A stretch of 64,000 nt of DNA, taken from the NCBI GenBank assembly GCA_947034895.1, contig OX344765.1, positions 13,025,001-13,089,000 of the forward strand, written 5' to 3'. Below the pieces are notes generated by a model. That model did no database searches. It saw only the letters and a list, made by a program, of their open reading frames with translations, and was not told the DNA's origin. This DNA comes from Rhytidiadelphus loreus (lineage: Eukaryota > Streptophyta > Bryopsida > Hypnales > Hylocomiaceae). Position 1 is the stretch's first letter; every line of letters starts with the position of its first letter. Both the position numbers and the translations under genes were made by a program. Of the stretch, positions 10,507-21,729 are shown in pieces.

Positions 10507-11497
10507 TTGGTTCAAGATTTGTGCCAGCACTCAAACTCGGAAGAAGGAGGCTTGTCTGATGATGGTGAATGTTGCATCATCGAAAGGGAGGCAGGAAGAG
10601 TTAATTTTGGCTATGAAGAAATCAAAAGTTTTCTCAAGCATGCTGTTCTTCCGAAAGATGCAACTAGTGAGCAAAAAAGAGCGATTCGAAGGAAAAATAT
10701 ACCCTATATCATGATTGGTGATGTCTTGTACCACGCAGGTCGTGACGGAGTGCTTTGTAGAGCGGTAGAACACGATGAAGCTCGTTTAGTATTGAACGAG
10801 TGCTATGAGGGCGTTTGCGGTGGTCACTTCGCTGGGGACGCTACAACCAGGAAGATTCTGATAGCGGGTTATCATTGGCCTACATTGTTTAAAGATTCCA
10901 TCGAGTTTTGTAAAACCTGTCCATCATGCCAAGCCTATGGCAAGAGAAAATTTTCCACACACGAAGTTACACCCCATTTTACCTACAAGTGCGTTTGAAA
11001 AGTGGGGTTTGGATTTTATGGGGCCATTGCCGAAAACTTCTAAGAGGAATCAATACATCATTGTAGCAACTGACTATCTTACTAAGTGGTCGGAAGCTTG
11101 GGCTACGAAAAGGAACACGGAAGCGGTGGCTGTTGATTTCTTATACAACCAAATAGTCTATCGCTTTGGTATTCCTTTGGAAGTTGTAACAGATCAAGGT
11201 TCACATTTCACGGGAGATGTAGTCACCGGGTTGCTCAAGAAGCTATCCGTTAAGCATCGTCGAACAACTCCTTACTATCCTCAAGCCAATGGTTTGGTTC
11301 AAAAGACTAATGGGATATTAGCCGGGATAATTGCTAAAATAATTTTGGACAAGAGACAAACTTGGGATGAACACCTCGGAGAAGCTTTATGGGCATACCG
11401 GACCACGTATAAGCTGACCACGGGATTCATGCCATTTCAACTTACCTTCGGATTGGAGGCTGTGTTACCTATCGAAATTCAAATTCCTTCACTTTGA
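10507..11497 (+). pseudogene. Gypsy integrase remnant
   Basis: 10507-10998 carries the HHCC zinc region (GGHFAGDATTRKILIAGYHW, CKTCPSCQAYGK). The overlapping frame 10937-11497 carries the catalytic core: LDFMGPLP, TDYLTKWSEA, VVTDQGSHF and NGLVQKTN. In the last motif the expected catalytic Glu (usual pattern NGxVERxN) reads as Gln. The frame ends near 11497; a chromatin-facing C-terminal piece recurs at 11749-11940 (KFDNGSYIL, GSKLKPYF). Confidence 0.8.
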
Positions 11498-12180
11498 CTC
11501 GCTCTACGACACGGATTGGATGATGCAGAGTCTTTGACTGAGTGATTGTTGTCATTGGAGAGATTAGACAAATGTCGTTGCCTGGTAATTTAGATGACGA
11601 GTCAATATAGGCCCAATGCAAGCAACGGCACGACAAGCTGAAGGATTTGATTGAATTCGAGCCTGGTAATCTGGTTATGATAGTCGATAGCTAGCTGATG
11701 AAGTAGCACGGTCAAAAATTTAGGCCAAAATGGAAGGGACCTTATGCAGTGCATCAGAAATTTGATAATGGTTCGTACATCTTAAACTCACCAGACGGTT
11801 TGAAGATCACTAAGCCACACAACGGATCGAAGCTGAAGCCATATTTTTATTCTGAACATTGGCAGGCTCTTGACCACGAAGAAGATCAGGACCCTGGGGA
11901 GGATATGTTAAACCCGATAATTTCGGAAATATACACCTAGTACAGCGATGCAGGAGGAGTTGAGCTAGATACAGGGTGTTACCACGTTACAGCTTGAGAC
12001 AGTTAGTTTGATTCGTGAGCTAGGAGAAAGGAATAATGAGCTGGTAGTAAGTAGGAAATAACTGCTACTTTGGATTGGCCGTTGCTTGCATACCAAGAAC
12101 GAACTGGTGGCACATATGAGGGAAGAGTGGGAGGAGACCAGAAGACATGTAATGGTTGACGTAAATAATACAATGAAGTG

Positions 12181-13576
12181 ATTTTGATTGTGATGGAATG
12201 GGTGCCAGCTAATGGATTCCCAATCCAAGGTTATGTTTGTATGTCGATTCATGAGATGCCAGTTGGTCTTTTGGGTCATCGAATCTCGATATTTGTGAAT
12301 TACCGCATTCTAACTAATGGAACAATGCATGTATTTAATAGTTATCGTGAATGTATGATCTTTTAGCTTGAACTGATTCCCTGAGAGTCGAGGGAAGCAT
12401 GCGAGTAAATCTCTGCGGTTTCACTACCCCTATTGTCAAACCATGGAAATGTTGACTAGCATGGATTTTAGCCACAAGCCCACAACTCATTGAAAGCAGG
12501 TGAAGTTTCAAATTTCCAGAAAACTATTTTTAGCATTGAGTTTAAACTTTTTGGTGTCTTTCAGCATGGCAATAAGGCAAAATTACTTCTAAAACGTAGT
12601 TTCTTCGTACTCACATAAACGGTGAAAGCATTAGCAAACTCAACGAAGGCAAGTTATTGCAACTCTGGAAAACATGAAAATTCATTACCGATTCCATCAC
12701 AGCATGGAAGTTTGCCCAGCAAGATGAAACGGAGGATACAAGCATCCAACCACATATAAACCATAAACGAAGCACACAAATGCAAGCTCTGATAACTTGT
12801 AGGGCTTTTATTAAACAATCAGAGTGTACCAACAAACTGATCCCTCAAAACTGTGATCTACTTTCTGAGTAGTAGAATTATATTTCCTAGAGAGAATTCC
12901 TCGCACAGTTCGTCATCTGTTTTCGCAACACAAGCACCTAGAACAAAACATATTCCCTATGCATCAAAAGTGCAAACAGTGTACTCCCAGTATAACCTCT
13001 CAGTCCATCGAGATTCTCGTGTAAAACTAGCACAAAATCACAAAACGCCCAACATCCAGTTCTCCCATTGGCATTATTCTGCCTCCGAAATTTACAGACG
13101 GAACAACTGAATGAGTTCTCGGGTAGAATAATCGAACCAGAACTATTCATGGAGCATGTCGACGACGATGATGGCATTCAAGCTCAAAGAATAAGCAACT
13201 CAAGCAGTAGAACTTGTGGTTGCTCTTTGAAAATGAGAAAACCGTAAAGCAGGCAGCAAAGAAATAAACCATGATTTTGATAAATTCTTGTCAAAAATCA
13301 CCTCACTTTTGTGATTCTTGCACAGAAAACCAATCTTAAGTCAGACATCGAAAGGCTATGTTCATTTGGTAAATAATTTTGACGAAAACTTTAGACATAG
13401 GCTACTAATATCGATATTAGAAAAGTTGATATTTCGAAACACGTTCCGATGTCGAGAGAAAGAAATTGTTCAAGAGCGTAGAGGAAGTGTTGGCGTAAGC
13501 GACAGGAATTTACCACAGGAAGTAGAATCCAAAGCTTGAAGGTGAAATAAAGACTAATGGTACTGGCATCATTTCT
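12181..13576. other. Intergenic DNA downstream of the gypsy element
   Basis: Small frames on both strands show no motif. The stretch 12490-12700 is weakly similar to 37100-37320 (shared ACGTAGTTT, TCACATAA-GTGAAAGCAT and AAAAATTCATT words in the same order), so it is probably an old dispersed repeat. No gene is supported. Confidence 0.45.
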
Positions 13577-13804
13577 AGGCGTAGGGAGAATTGACCCCCT
13601 CATTGCCCCGGGGTCAACTTTGGTTTGAAAAAAAAGCCCCCTATGTTGTGCCAATTTTTTGGTAATTCTTGCATCTTCCTAGAGTAATTTAGCCTCTGAT
13701 TGCAAATATGAATTCAGAATTTCAAAAAAAAATTAAACCTTGCAAATAAAAAATTCCAAAGTTTGCCCTGGACGGACAATGAGGGGGTCAATTCACCTTG
13801 TCCC
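13577..13804. mobile_element. MITE, family with GAATTGACCCCCTC inverted ends
   Basis: The left end GGGAGAATTGACCCCCTC (about 13583-13600) is mirrored at the right end by GAGGGGGTCAATTCACC (about 13780-13797). It is about 230 bp with no coding capacity. A second member lies at 54034-54262. Exact ends and target duplication are uncertain for this copy. Confidence 0.65.
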
Positions 13805-14099
13805 AAGAAGTCGTATAATTGAAGTTATTTTCTTACACCCTTGTACCTATAAGACTTGTCCACTTCCCTCATTTTCTTGTAGTGATTGTAAATCATCAAC
13901 AATATATCCCATACAAAAAATATTAGTGTTTAGGTATTGAAAAATATGATTGACTTTCAAATATGATGACCCTTCATATATGACAATTATCGACCTCATT
14001 TATGTATGTTTGTAATGTACTTCTACATCAAAAATGATATCGTCAATTCATCTTGTCGTAATCTGCAAATGTGAAACATGCAATTTTGATTTAATAATT

Positions 14100-14470
14100 T
14101 GTATTATTAGTATATTTTTTAGAACATCTTCAAAAAATTTGGAATCATTATAATTATTTTGTGTTCTTCATCACACTAGATTGAACCTATTATTTTTAAA
14201 ATTTCTAAAAATACAAATTTGAAAAAAAAATTCTCCAAGCCCAGTTTGTTTGTGTAAAATAAAGATTAGAAACATCCAAGAAATTTTTTTTTTTCCATCT
14301 CTACTATTTCTTTCATTGGAAAAAAATTATATTTGCTCCCTTTTTCTATTAGACTATGTTTCCTAAATAATTTTTAAAAATATTTCTCACATTCAAATTT
14401 TGAAAATTAGATAATGCAACAAGTATATAAACTTTTAATCCTACAAGATCCTAGTTTGCAAAATATTGAA
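14100..14470. repeat. Dispersed repeat, uninterrupted copy
   Basis: This stretch aligns over its length with 20610-20829 plus 21589-21725. Both contain CATCTTCAAAAAATTTGGAA and CTACTATTTsTTTCATTGGA, where s is C here and G in the other copy. Here the TTTCATTGGAAA site at about 14313 is intact. In the other copy the same site carries a 759-bp insertion, so this copy gives the empty-site sequence. The rest of 13806-14879 is AT-rich and shows nothing else. Confidence 0.8.
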
Positions 14471-14879
14471 ATTTATTTCACCCTACCAAGAATTTGCCAT
14501 TGAAAATTTGAAGAGGACTCATTGTGTCCTCTTGGTACTTGAGGGGTTAATGATTACAAGTAGGTTTCATCTCCAGAAATATTTTTTTTAACTTCCCCAA
14601 AAAATTTCAATGCTACTATCAATATCAATTAATAAGACCAAAAAAATTTAGTATAAATAGAATTATAAATGTATGCCACATACTTATAGCCAAAGAATTG
14701 TGGTAACAATAAGAAATAATGCATGTACAAAATCAATGATTTTATAGAAAGTTACATAATCTAAAACCTTGAAGATTATAATATCGATTGAATTGAAAGA
14801 GGAAAAACTATATGGTCAAACTCTTAGTAATATAAAATTAATCAAGCATACTAAAGCTCTCACAATATAATTGCAAGTA

Positions 14880-15123
14880 TGGTCAATTTCGTTAAAACGG
14901 CAATATTCTACATGCCATTTTAATGGAATATCTTCTACAAAAGAGAATAAGTGTGCCGCTATAGGATGAAACATGTGCCAATTTTATGCCTAGCACATTC
15001 AAATCACTCCTAGTTCAGGCATTTTCCACTCCCCTTGAACAATCTTTCCATTGTTTTCATTCTTTCAATGGTTTCATTTTGTGCCATTTTAATGGAATAC
15101 CACCATTTTAATGAAATTGACCA
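14880..15123. mobile_element. MITE with TA target duplication
   Basis: The ends are TGGTCAATTTCGTTAAAACG (from 14880) and TTTTAATGAAATTGACCA (to 15123), inverted repeats of about 20 bp with a few mismatches. TA flanks both sides (14878-14879 and 15124-15125). A 2-bp TA duplication and short length suggest a mariner-like (Stowaway-type) element, by inference. The internal word GCCATTTTAATGGAATA is repeated. Related copies lie at 15578-15866 and 23362-23514. Confidence 0.7.
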
Positions 15124-15374
15124 TAAGTGAACCTCTCATCTAACTGAATAATGTCTTGCTTGTTCTGTCGGATATTGATCGACCTACAATGAAACCTCAA
15201 CTATCACTACTAGGGCTTTGTTTTTCATTTTTGAAGAAGTGCCAAAGTGGAAATATAAAATGTTACAGTGGTGCTCCAAATTTCAACATTCATCCACATA
15301 TTGGATAGAAAATATCACATTAGCATATATCACATGTCTATAATTTGGTTTTCATCCACAATGTAGCAATTTCC

Positions 15375-15507
15375 TCCAAGATTTTTTTCATTTGAAGTTC
15401 TTTCACCTTTTTGGCATTTTTTTGGCATTTTTTAGCTAGATTATTTTTTGGGGTGCAATGTAGCACCACAAAGTAAAAAAAAGCCCTAATCACCACCCTA
15501 CCAACAT
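15375..15507. repeat. Short duplicated segment shared with 18107-18235
   Basis: Both carry GAAGTTCTTTCACCTTT, TTTTTTAGCTAGATTATTTT and GCACCACAAAGTAAAAAAAA in the same order, with few differences. The copy at 18107 directly abuts a TIR-gene fragment; this one does not. Confidence 0.75.
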
Positions 15508-15577
15508 AATGCAACATATTCACGTCTCCCAAGGTTGCATTGATCTCATAGTATAGATCACCAAAGGGAATCTATGG

Positions 15578-15866
15578 AGAATTTTGTTAAAGTGGCTGTA
15601 TTCCATGCGCCATTTTCAAACCACCTAGTTTCAACCGTAAAAATGACATCTAGGACTAGTATAGATTTCAAAAAAATTGGACTTATATAGATTTCAGACT
15701 ACACAATCTAAACTATGAAAGTGCCATCTATAACACATGTATATTCAAAACATCTAGGAATGATATAGATTTTTTTAAATTATGATAGTTGTACATTTGA
15801 GATTGCTCGGTTTGGATTATAAAAACTGCCAAAGTTGAGGAAATTTTCCATTTTAACAAAATTAGA
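15578..15866. mobile_element. MITE related to the element at 14880
   Basis: The left end AGAATTTTGTTAAAGTGG is mirrored by CCATTTTAACAAAATTA at the right. About 290 bp. The ends share the TTTTGTTAAAATGG core with the 14880 and 23362 elements. No clear target duplication. Confidence 0.5.
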
Positions 15867-17132
15867 TATTAAACATGAATTCTTTCTATTAGATTTTGTT
15901 GATAGCTATAAGAGAATTCCAAATGAATGTACTTTAGCATGCATTATATGGACAATGTATGAATACATTATGAATCTTGAAGAAAATGTCTCTAGGTCTA
16001 TCAAAAACTCAAGAGTAGGCTTTTTATAGACTTTCATGTTTTTATAGTGTACATCTTGAGTAATCACTATCTAGTTTTCTCTTACACTTTTTAATCCAAA
16101 TGTAGGTGTCACATTTGCAGCAATGCTCATAATGGATGTACATACTGCAATACCGTTTCAATTTTTATAACTAACATCTCCAATCTAAACTCATTACTTC
16201 TAGTTTTTAGAGCTCTAGGAATTTGAAAGTCCTTCATTTTTGAGCTTGAATTGTAAATCATTTTATTTTAATCCTTTTTAAGTTAGTATAGTTTTTCGTA
16301 ATTTGAAACTCATCTTTCTTTAACAATTGTAACCATGTTTGATATTAGATATAGCTTTAATGTCAAACTCACCTCTAAAGCTCATCTTGAAGAAAATACT
16401 ACATATACAACTTAGCACCAACAAACAACTTCAACGAGCAACAAATGTACAAACATAAGAAATTGCTCATGTCATGTGTGATTCCTCAAGATGGAGTGTC
16501 ATAGTGGTGCTTATAAGGAGCCATATTAAAGTAGCCAAAACTAATAGCATGTTGCGCATAATTCTCAAAAGGTGTTTCATGACACTCGCTTCTAATACAA
16601 TATAGGATGAATAAGAACTTGAGCAAGTAAGCAATCTTAGAAAGATTTTGATGAACATTTCCAAGTATGGAGTAATTATAAATTTGGGGACTTCATCCTT
16701 TTGTCCAAGTGGATGGTTGACTTTCGAGTTGAAAGTCAAATGTCTTCACTCAATCATATTTGAACATATTGTGCAACAAAAGCGTAATTCCATTATTGTC
16801 AAAAACATGGCAGATGTTATTTTAAACTAGTTGGAGAATGGAATACCTGGAATACCTCTTCGGGAGTTTCTGTTATTGAAGAAAATGTAAGTAGTTGCAC
16901 TAATTTTTCCTATTGGAGTGTGTTACAAAAGTAACTTACATGCAATTATAATTTTTCTTACAAGGGATGAATAGTCCTAGTAGTACGTGGACTAGAGCTA
17001 TTCTCAAGTTGAAGAATTTTCACAAATATCATTGGTAGAGATGTTCCTCTCTTTTGAAAAGTTATAACCATGTGTACATTACTTTTGAAGCACGCTCTAA
17101 TATGACAAATTGGTGTAGTCAAGGGCACTTAC
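15867..17132. other. Intergenic DNA, nothing recognised
   Basis: Short frames on both strands have no motif. It lies immediately downstream (on the minus strand) of two ABCC exons, but no further ABCC exon could be read here. Confidence 0.5.
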
Positions 17133-17880
17133 CATTGTGGAAGAACATAGAAGCATCGACTATCTTTTGGGTGTCATTGGTGACCAAATTCACCATGATC
17201 CCAGTGTTGGTATTGACCAACGATACTAACCGTATTTCCTACATCTACAGCAAGCAGGAACAACATGTAGCAACAACTTTTGAGAAATAATAGAGTTGCA
17301 CTGGAATTTTGTAGCAGTTTAGGTAGAAGACAAATGCATAATAATAAATTAAACTCTATTTAGGTGCTCCAAACTATATATTCAAGATGATGATGAACAG
17401 AGTGCTTGACGAGAATGTTTTGCCTAAATGACTTTACATTCATCCAAAATCATGCTTCGATCTTGAAAGATAATCTCCCTTTATGACCAATTTGATGAAA
17501 TTGAGGTAAATAATACATTTATTCAAAGATATAAACATAAAATGTGCAAAATCTTGTAGGAGGATCTAATAGGATTACTACCTTGTTGAAAACGGCCATG
17601 GTGACCGTGGCACGGACCTTCACTCTGGTTCTCTGACCGATGGTGAAACACGTGTGTTGGTTGATACTTTGCACTGTTGTCGTCAAGAACATTCCGAGCA
17701 CCAAGATGGTCGCCCACCACCAGTGCAAGGACTTTGTGCTTCGTGCAATTTGAACCAGTTCTCTCAAAATACACACCTGTGTAGGGCCATTTTTTGGTTG
17801 GATTATGGCAAAGATTTGTACCCTCTACGAAACTCAAACAAAGTTTTTAATGGGAGAACCACTTGTATATCACATTTTTG
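17133..17880 (-). pseudogene. Two exons of an ABCC-type ABC transporter (first membrane domain)
   Basis: Exon 17776-17582 (65 codons, acceptor CAG, donor GTAGTA) is open. It encodes a membrane segment, LHWWWATILVLGMFLTTT, followed by QHTCFTIGQRTRVKVRAT and MAVFNK, matching the TMD1 pattern of ABCC/MRP proteins. Exon 17238-17133 (acceptor TAG, donor GTAAGT) continues with EIRLVSL, NTGIMVNLVTNDTQKIVDA and MFFHN, the TGEIVNLMSND-type block that follows in ABCC proteins. Phases fit. The sequence upstream (17800-17890) is nearly identical to 24480-24570 inside the larger ABCC relic. No further exons lie on either side, so this is a gene fragment despite clean splice sites. Confidence 0.8.
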
Positions 17881-17889
17881 GCAGTTAGA

Positions 17890-18096
17890 AAATTTTAAAT
17901 AATAAATAATAAATAAGTATGCATGCATGACAAAACTGATTTATCTATCAAGTTGAACTTGTAGATAGAGATTAGAACTTTGATGATATCCTCTACTTGA
18001 ATTAGAAGCCATGGCCCTTGCCATTCCAACTTCAATTAAGATAGGGTTGACAAATTCTTACATCTAGGGCTAAATCACATCCATTTATTTGATGTA
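17890..18096 (-). pseudogene. Fragment of the TIR-domain gene (copy C)
   Basis: It matches the intact gene's 27715-27840 segment and, even better, copy A at 6525-6720. With copy A it shares a derived extension (AGATAGGGTTGACAAATTC, then AAATCACATCCATTTATTTG) that the intact gene lacks, so A and C descend from one already broken ancestor. It directly abuts the ABCC fragment on one side and the duplicated segment 18107-18235 on the other. Confidence 0.8.
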
Positions 18097-18235
18097 GTGA
18101 TTTCATCCAAGATTTTTTTTTATTTGAAGTTCTTTCACCTTTTGGGCATTTTTTGGGCATTTTTTAGCTAGATTATTTTTTTTGGTCCAATGTAGCACCA
18201 CAAAGTAAAAAAAAGCCCTAATCACCACTCCACCA

Positions 18236-19499
18236 ATGATAACGTCACTAGTACATTGTAGGTAAGTGTCTTATTCCTTTTCATTATGTAAGGCTTATGT
18301 ATCGTAGGATCCTTATAACCGTAGGATCTTGTAGTGAAATTGTTCGAAAATATTTGGAAAAAATTTCAAAATTTTCCACCATGTAGATTGCAAGATATAT
18401 TGTTTGAAGTGACAAAAATAATTTATTTGGCCCTGTGAAAATACAGGTAGCTGCACTTCACAAGGTCACATTTGTATGAAAAAATGTCCAGAATGGTGTT
18501 TATTCTTTGGATTCATTCCTCAAGTCAAGTTGGGTACATGCTTGAAAAATTTTAGATCATTTGGAATTGCACAACATATAGGAAAAAAATAGTAAATAGA
18601 AAGAAGTACAAAGTGATTCATTACATTAAATTGCTAAGAATTTAATTATACAATTGAAAATTTCCAATCCAATGGTGGTAATGTATTAATAAAAAATTTG
18701 CATAATATGTTTTTATTTTTTTCAAAAAATATAAAAAATTGAGTTAGATAAAGGACTCCTAAATTTATTTTTAAGATTGATGCAAGACTATTTGTTAGAA
18801 ATTTATATGATGAAATTTGCACATTAAAGTTTTTGTCCTCTTGTCAAATTTTTAAAATTATATTGTTGATCTCAAATTTTTCAAAATAGATATGCTTCAT
18901 GTTTCATAAATGCTATAGTGTCATGTTTCACTATTATATAGTTTATGATGTCATCATTTCATCTTAATTAAGTCCAAAAAACCTCATGTAAATATTGTTC
19001 TTTACTCCTTTGTTGAATTTTAAATTAGATGATTTAGAAACTTTTCCATTGAAAGAAATGATTTTTTGAATAGAATTTGTCATTGTTGACAACTTTGAAT
19101 AATTTTTAGAACTGATTTTGATGAAATTGATGAAGTTTTTGAGTTCAACATTCCATTAAAATTTTAGAAAGGACTCCAAAAGGACCCTTTTCTATGTCAC
19201 CATTGACTCCTATTAGCTCATTTGGATCCTTATATATATATCATATTTGTATTCATACTTATAAACATGTACTTTTTGAAGGGGTCTTTTGTTGTTTAGC
19301 AAGGGTAGTAGTGTTTAGGAGAAGATAGTGGATTGTCAACAAATTTGCACTTTACGATACAAGTCTCTTTAATATGTTAATTCCATAGCATAATATATAC
19401 CTCGTTGAGACGACTTCTATGATGAGATGAAATGATCAAAATGAAATTATAGGAAGGAGTTGCTATATTAAAAAAGATCACATTTTAATTCTATCAAAT
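18236..19499. other. AT-rich intergenic DNA
   Basis: No supported frame, inverted ends or tandem structure was found. Confidence 0.5.
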
Positions 19500-19639
19500 C
19501 AGTGTGATGGTAGCAGAACACACAATGAGACGAAAAGATGCAGCACCTGCATTAGTAGGCCCCCCTTCCCTCCTAAAAAATAGAGCCGTTGATTTTTATT
19601 TAAAAAATAATTACAACCCCCCTCCCAACCGTTGATCTG

Positions 19640-19800
19640 AAAAAAACTTGGATATGGATACTTATACGGATACCGATATCGATACGAATACAGACTGGGA
19701 TATGATACAGTCTGGGATATAGATACGGATACGGTCTGGGATATGGATACGGATATGAACTGGGGATACGGGCAATATCCCATATTGTTTGTCATGGGTA
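19640..19800. repeat. GATAYGGATAC-rich minisatellite
   Basis: Words GATATGGATAC, GGATACGG and AGTCTGGGATAT/GGTCTGGGATAT recur with a spacing of about 24-30 bp. The minus-strand frame over it (repeating SVSISQT and RYRYPY) is a by-product of the repeat. Confidence 0.7.
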
Positions 19801-19985
19801 TTGTCACGGGAAACTACAAAGGAGGGGAGGGGAGGAGGAGGGAGGTTAAAAAAAATTCATTAAATTTTTTTTAATTATAACTATTTGGAGTTGGGGACCT
19901 GGGGTGTAAATCATTTAAAAAATATTCATTTAAAAAATATTTGGACAGGCCGGGGGTTGTAAATAATTTAAAAAAAAACAATGGA

Positions 19986-20024
19986 TTTGAGCTCATTGTG
20001 ACACTTTGTCACAATGAGCTCAAA
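19986..20024. repeat. Perfect hairpin, 18-bp arms, 3-nt loop
   Basis: TTTGAGCTCATTGTGACA at 19986-20003 is followed by CTT and then the exact reverse complement at 20007-20024. Sequence just after it (CACAATGAGCTCAAAGATGC, GTACTGCATTA) resembles 19520-19555 (CACAATGAGACGAAAAGATG, CACCTGCATTA), so the hairpin may mark one end of an element about 500 bp long. Confidence 0.85.
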
Positions 20025-20609
20025 GATGCAGGTACTGCATTAATTATACAATGCAGGAACACACAATACTATATGTGCACCTATAACTGTCATTAATTAT
20101 GAATAATTAGAACTATTATTATAAAATATAAATTAATTTAACTAGATCTTATTGGCAACTAGAAGAAGATTTCAATGCACTTAACCCTTCAAGGCTCAAC
20201 AACTTTTTGACAATGGAGGTTTTCAAAGAATTGTCCCACTTTGATATTTCATTGCACAATACATCAGTGAAGACTATTTTGTCTAATATGCATGGAATTA
20301 ACTGTGGATAATTTTGACCATTGGATTTTTAGATTATAACAATTTTGGATGATTAACTTTATAGGCAAAAAACGCAGTTTTGGGGAAGAAAAATTATAAG
20401 ATAAAAAATTCTTTTTTACCCTCCCCACAAATTGTATTGGAATCTAAAGCAAATGTAGTATTTTTCAATTGAAAAAAATTGAAAACTAAAAAACTCTCTC
20501 AAATTTGTATACATTTTCAAAAAAGAATAGAAAGCCCAAATTGACAAAATTGGATCCTACAAAATTTTACAAAATTTACATATGGGTCAATTTTTGAAAT
20601 CTAAAAATT

Positions 20610-21725
20610 GATGTTATTAGCATATTGTTTGGAACATCTTCAAAAAATTTGGAATAATTCTAATTATTTTGTGTTCTTAGTATCACCAAATTGAACGTTT
20701 CAATTGCTAAATTGCTAAAAGTAAAAATTTGAAAAAAAAATCTCAAGACCCAATTTGTTTGGTGCAAAGTAAAGACTAGAAATGTCTAAGAAATTTTAAT
20801 TTTTTTCCATCCCTACTATTTGTTTCATTGGGCGATTGCAAGAAACACTTGTCCTATTTCTTGTCCCCTTGTCCTTAAAAATTGGCTTTTTGCTCATAAC
20901 TTTTGTGTTGTTTGTCCATTTGGCATGAAAATTGGAATGAAGGTAGATGCTAAAGTTACAGACCTTGTGTAATTTTTAAATTTTTTAAAAAATTAGTTTA
21001 CTATTTTTAACCTACCCCCGATTGGATGTCTACCTTGGCCATTTTGGAGGTTTTTAGTCCTATTTTTGACCCAAAAATGCGAATTTGAAGCCACGAATTG
21101 GACATGTTGGAGGTCTACTAACACTAAAAGGGCAGACGTTGAGTTTTTATGAAAATAACATCATGTCAATTGCACACATGGGGTCAAAGTGACCTTCCTT
21201 TGCACAAAAGCTATGAAGAGGGAAAAAATTTCCTTCATGAATTTTTTGGTGCAATGTGAGCGCAATCTTCTCTAGCAAAATAGATTTTTTTATGGAATTT
21301 TTTTGAATTTTTTTTGAGTTACTAAAAATGAAAATCTCTACAGACCCCTTTTCTACTATTTTTTGCTCCCAGTGGCTTCTGCAGTACTTCGTAGTAGTCC
21401 GTAGTACTGCATAATACAATATAGTACTAAATCAACGGTGTAGATCTGCAGTCACCTTCAATCAACGGTGCAGATTTGTTGGGGTGCTTCTAAAACGTAG
21501 TATTAGTAGTACTGTATAGTACTGCTAGTCCTATGGCCAAAAAACGCAGTTTTGAACGAAAAACGTGAAGTGTTTCTTGCAACTACCCCATTGGAAAAAC
21601 TTTTTATTTGCTCCTTTTTTCTATTAGATTGAATTTCCTAAATAAAATTTTAAATACTTCTCACATTCAAGTTTTGAAAATGGGAAAATATGTAAACTCT
21701 ATAAGATCCTAACTTAGAAGCATAT
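20610..21725. repeat. Dispersed repeat interrupted by a DNA element
   Basis: The outer parts (20610-20829 and 21589-21725) are paralogous to 14100-14470. The interruption is the element at 20830-21588. Confidence 0.8.
20830..21588. mobile_element. Non-autonomous DNA element with 4-bp target duplication
   Basis: The ends are GGGCGATTGCAAGAAACACT (from 20830) and the complement of GGGTAGTTGCAAGAAACACT (to 21588). CATT is duplicated at 20826-20829 and 21589-21592, and the paralog near 14313 has a single CATT, confirming a true insertion. 759 bp; no transposase frame. Internal motifs (GTAGTACT words, CAACGGTG-CAGAT) recur in the element at 60009-61314. A 4-bp duplication excludes CACTA, hAT and Mutator. 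Sola-type transposons are known for 4-bp duplications, but that assignment is inference. Confidence 0.8.
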
Positions 21726-21729
21726 TGCG

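Larger units (their letters stand above)
8040..12180 (+). mobile_element. Decayed Ty3/gypsy LTR retrotransposon
   Basis: Domains occur in the order gag zinc knuckle - protease - reverse transcriptase - RNase H - integrase, the pol order of Ty3/gypsy elements (copia elements have integrase before RT). Reading frames are broken in many places. The LTRs were not recognised. A short glutamate-rich tail (about 11940-12180), encoding pieces such as QLETVSLIRELGERNNEL, may be the remains of a third reading frame. The limits are therefore approximate. The parts are listed separately. Confidence 0.85.

Noticed and set aside
12611..13654. Cluster of 74-87-codon frames on both strands
   Set aside because: None has a recognisable domain or splice-linked neighbour, and part of the region resembles a dispersed repeat at 37.1-37.3 kb.
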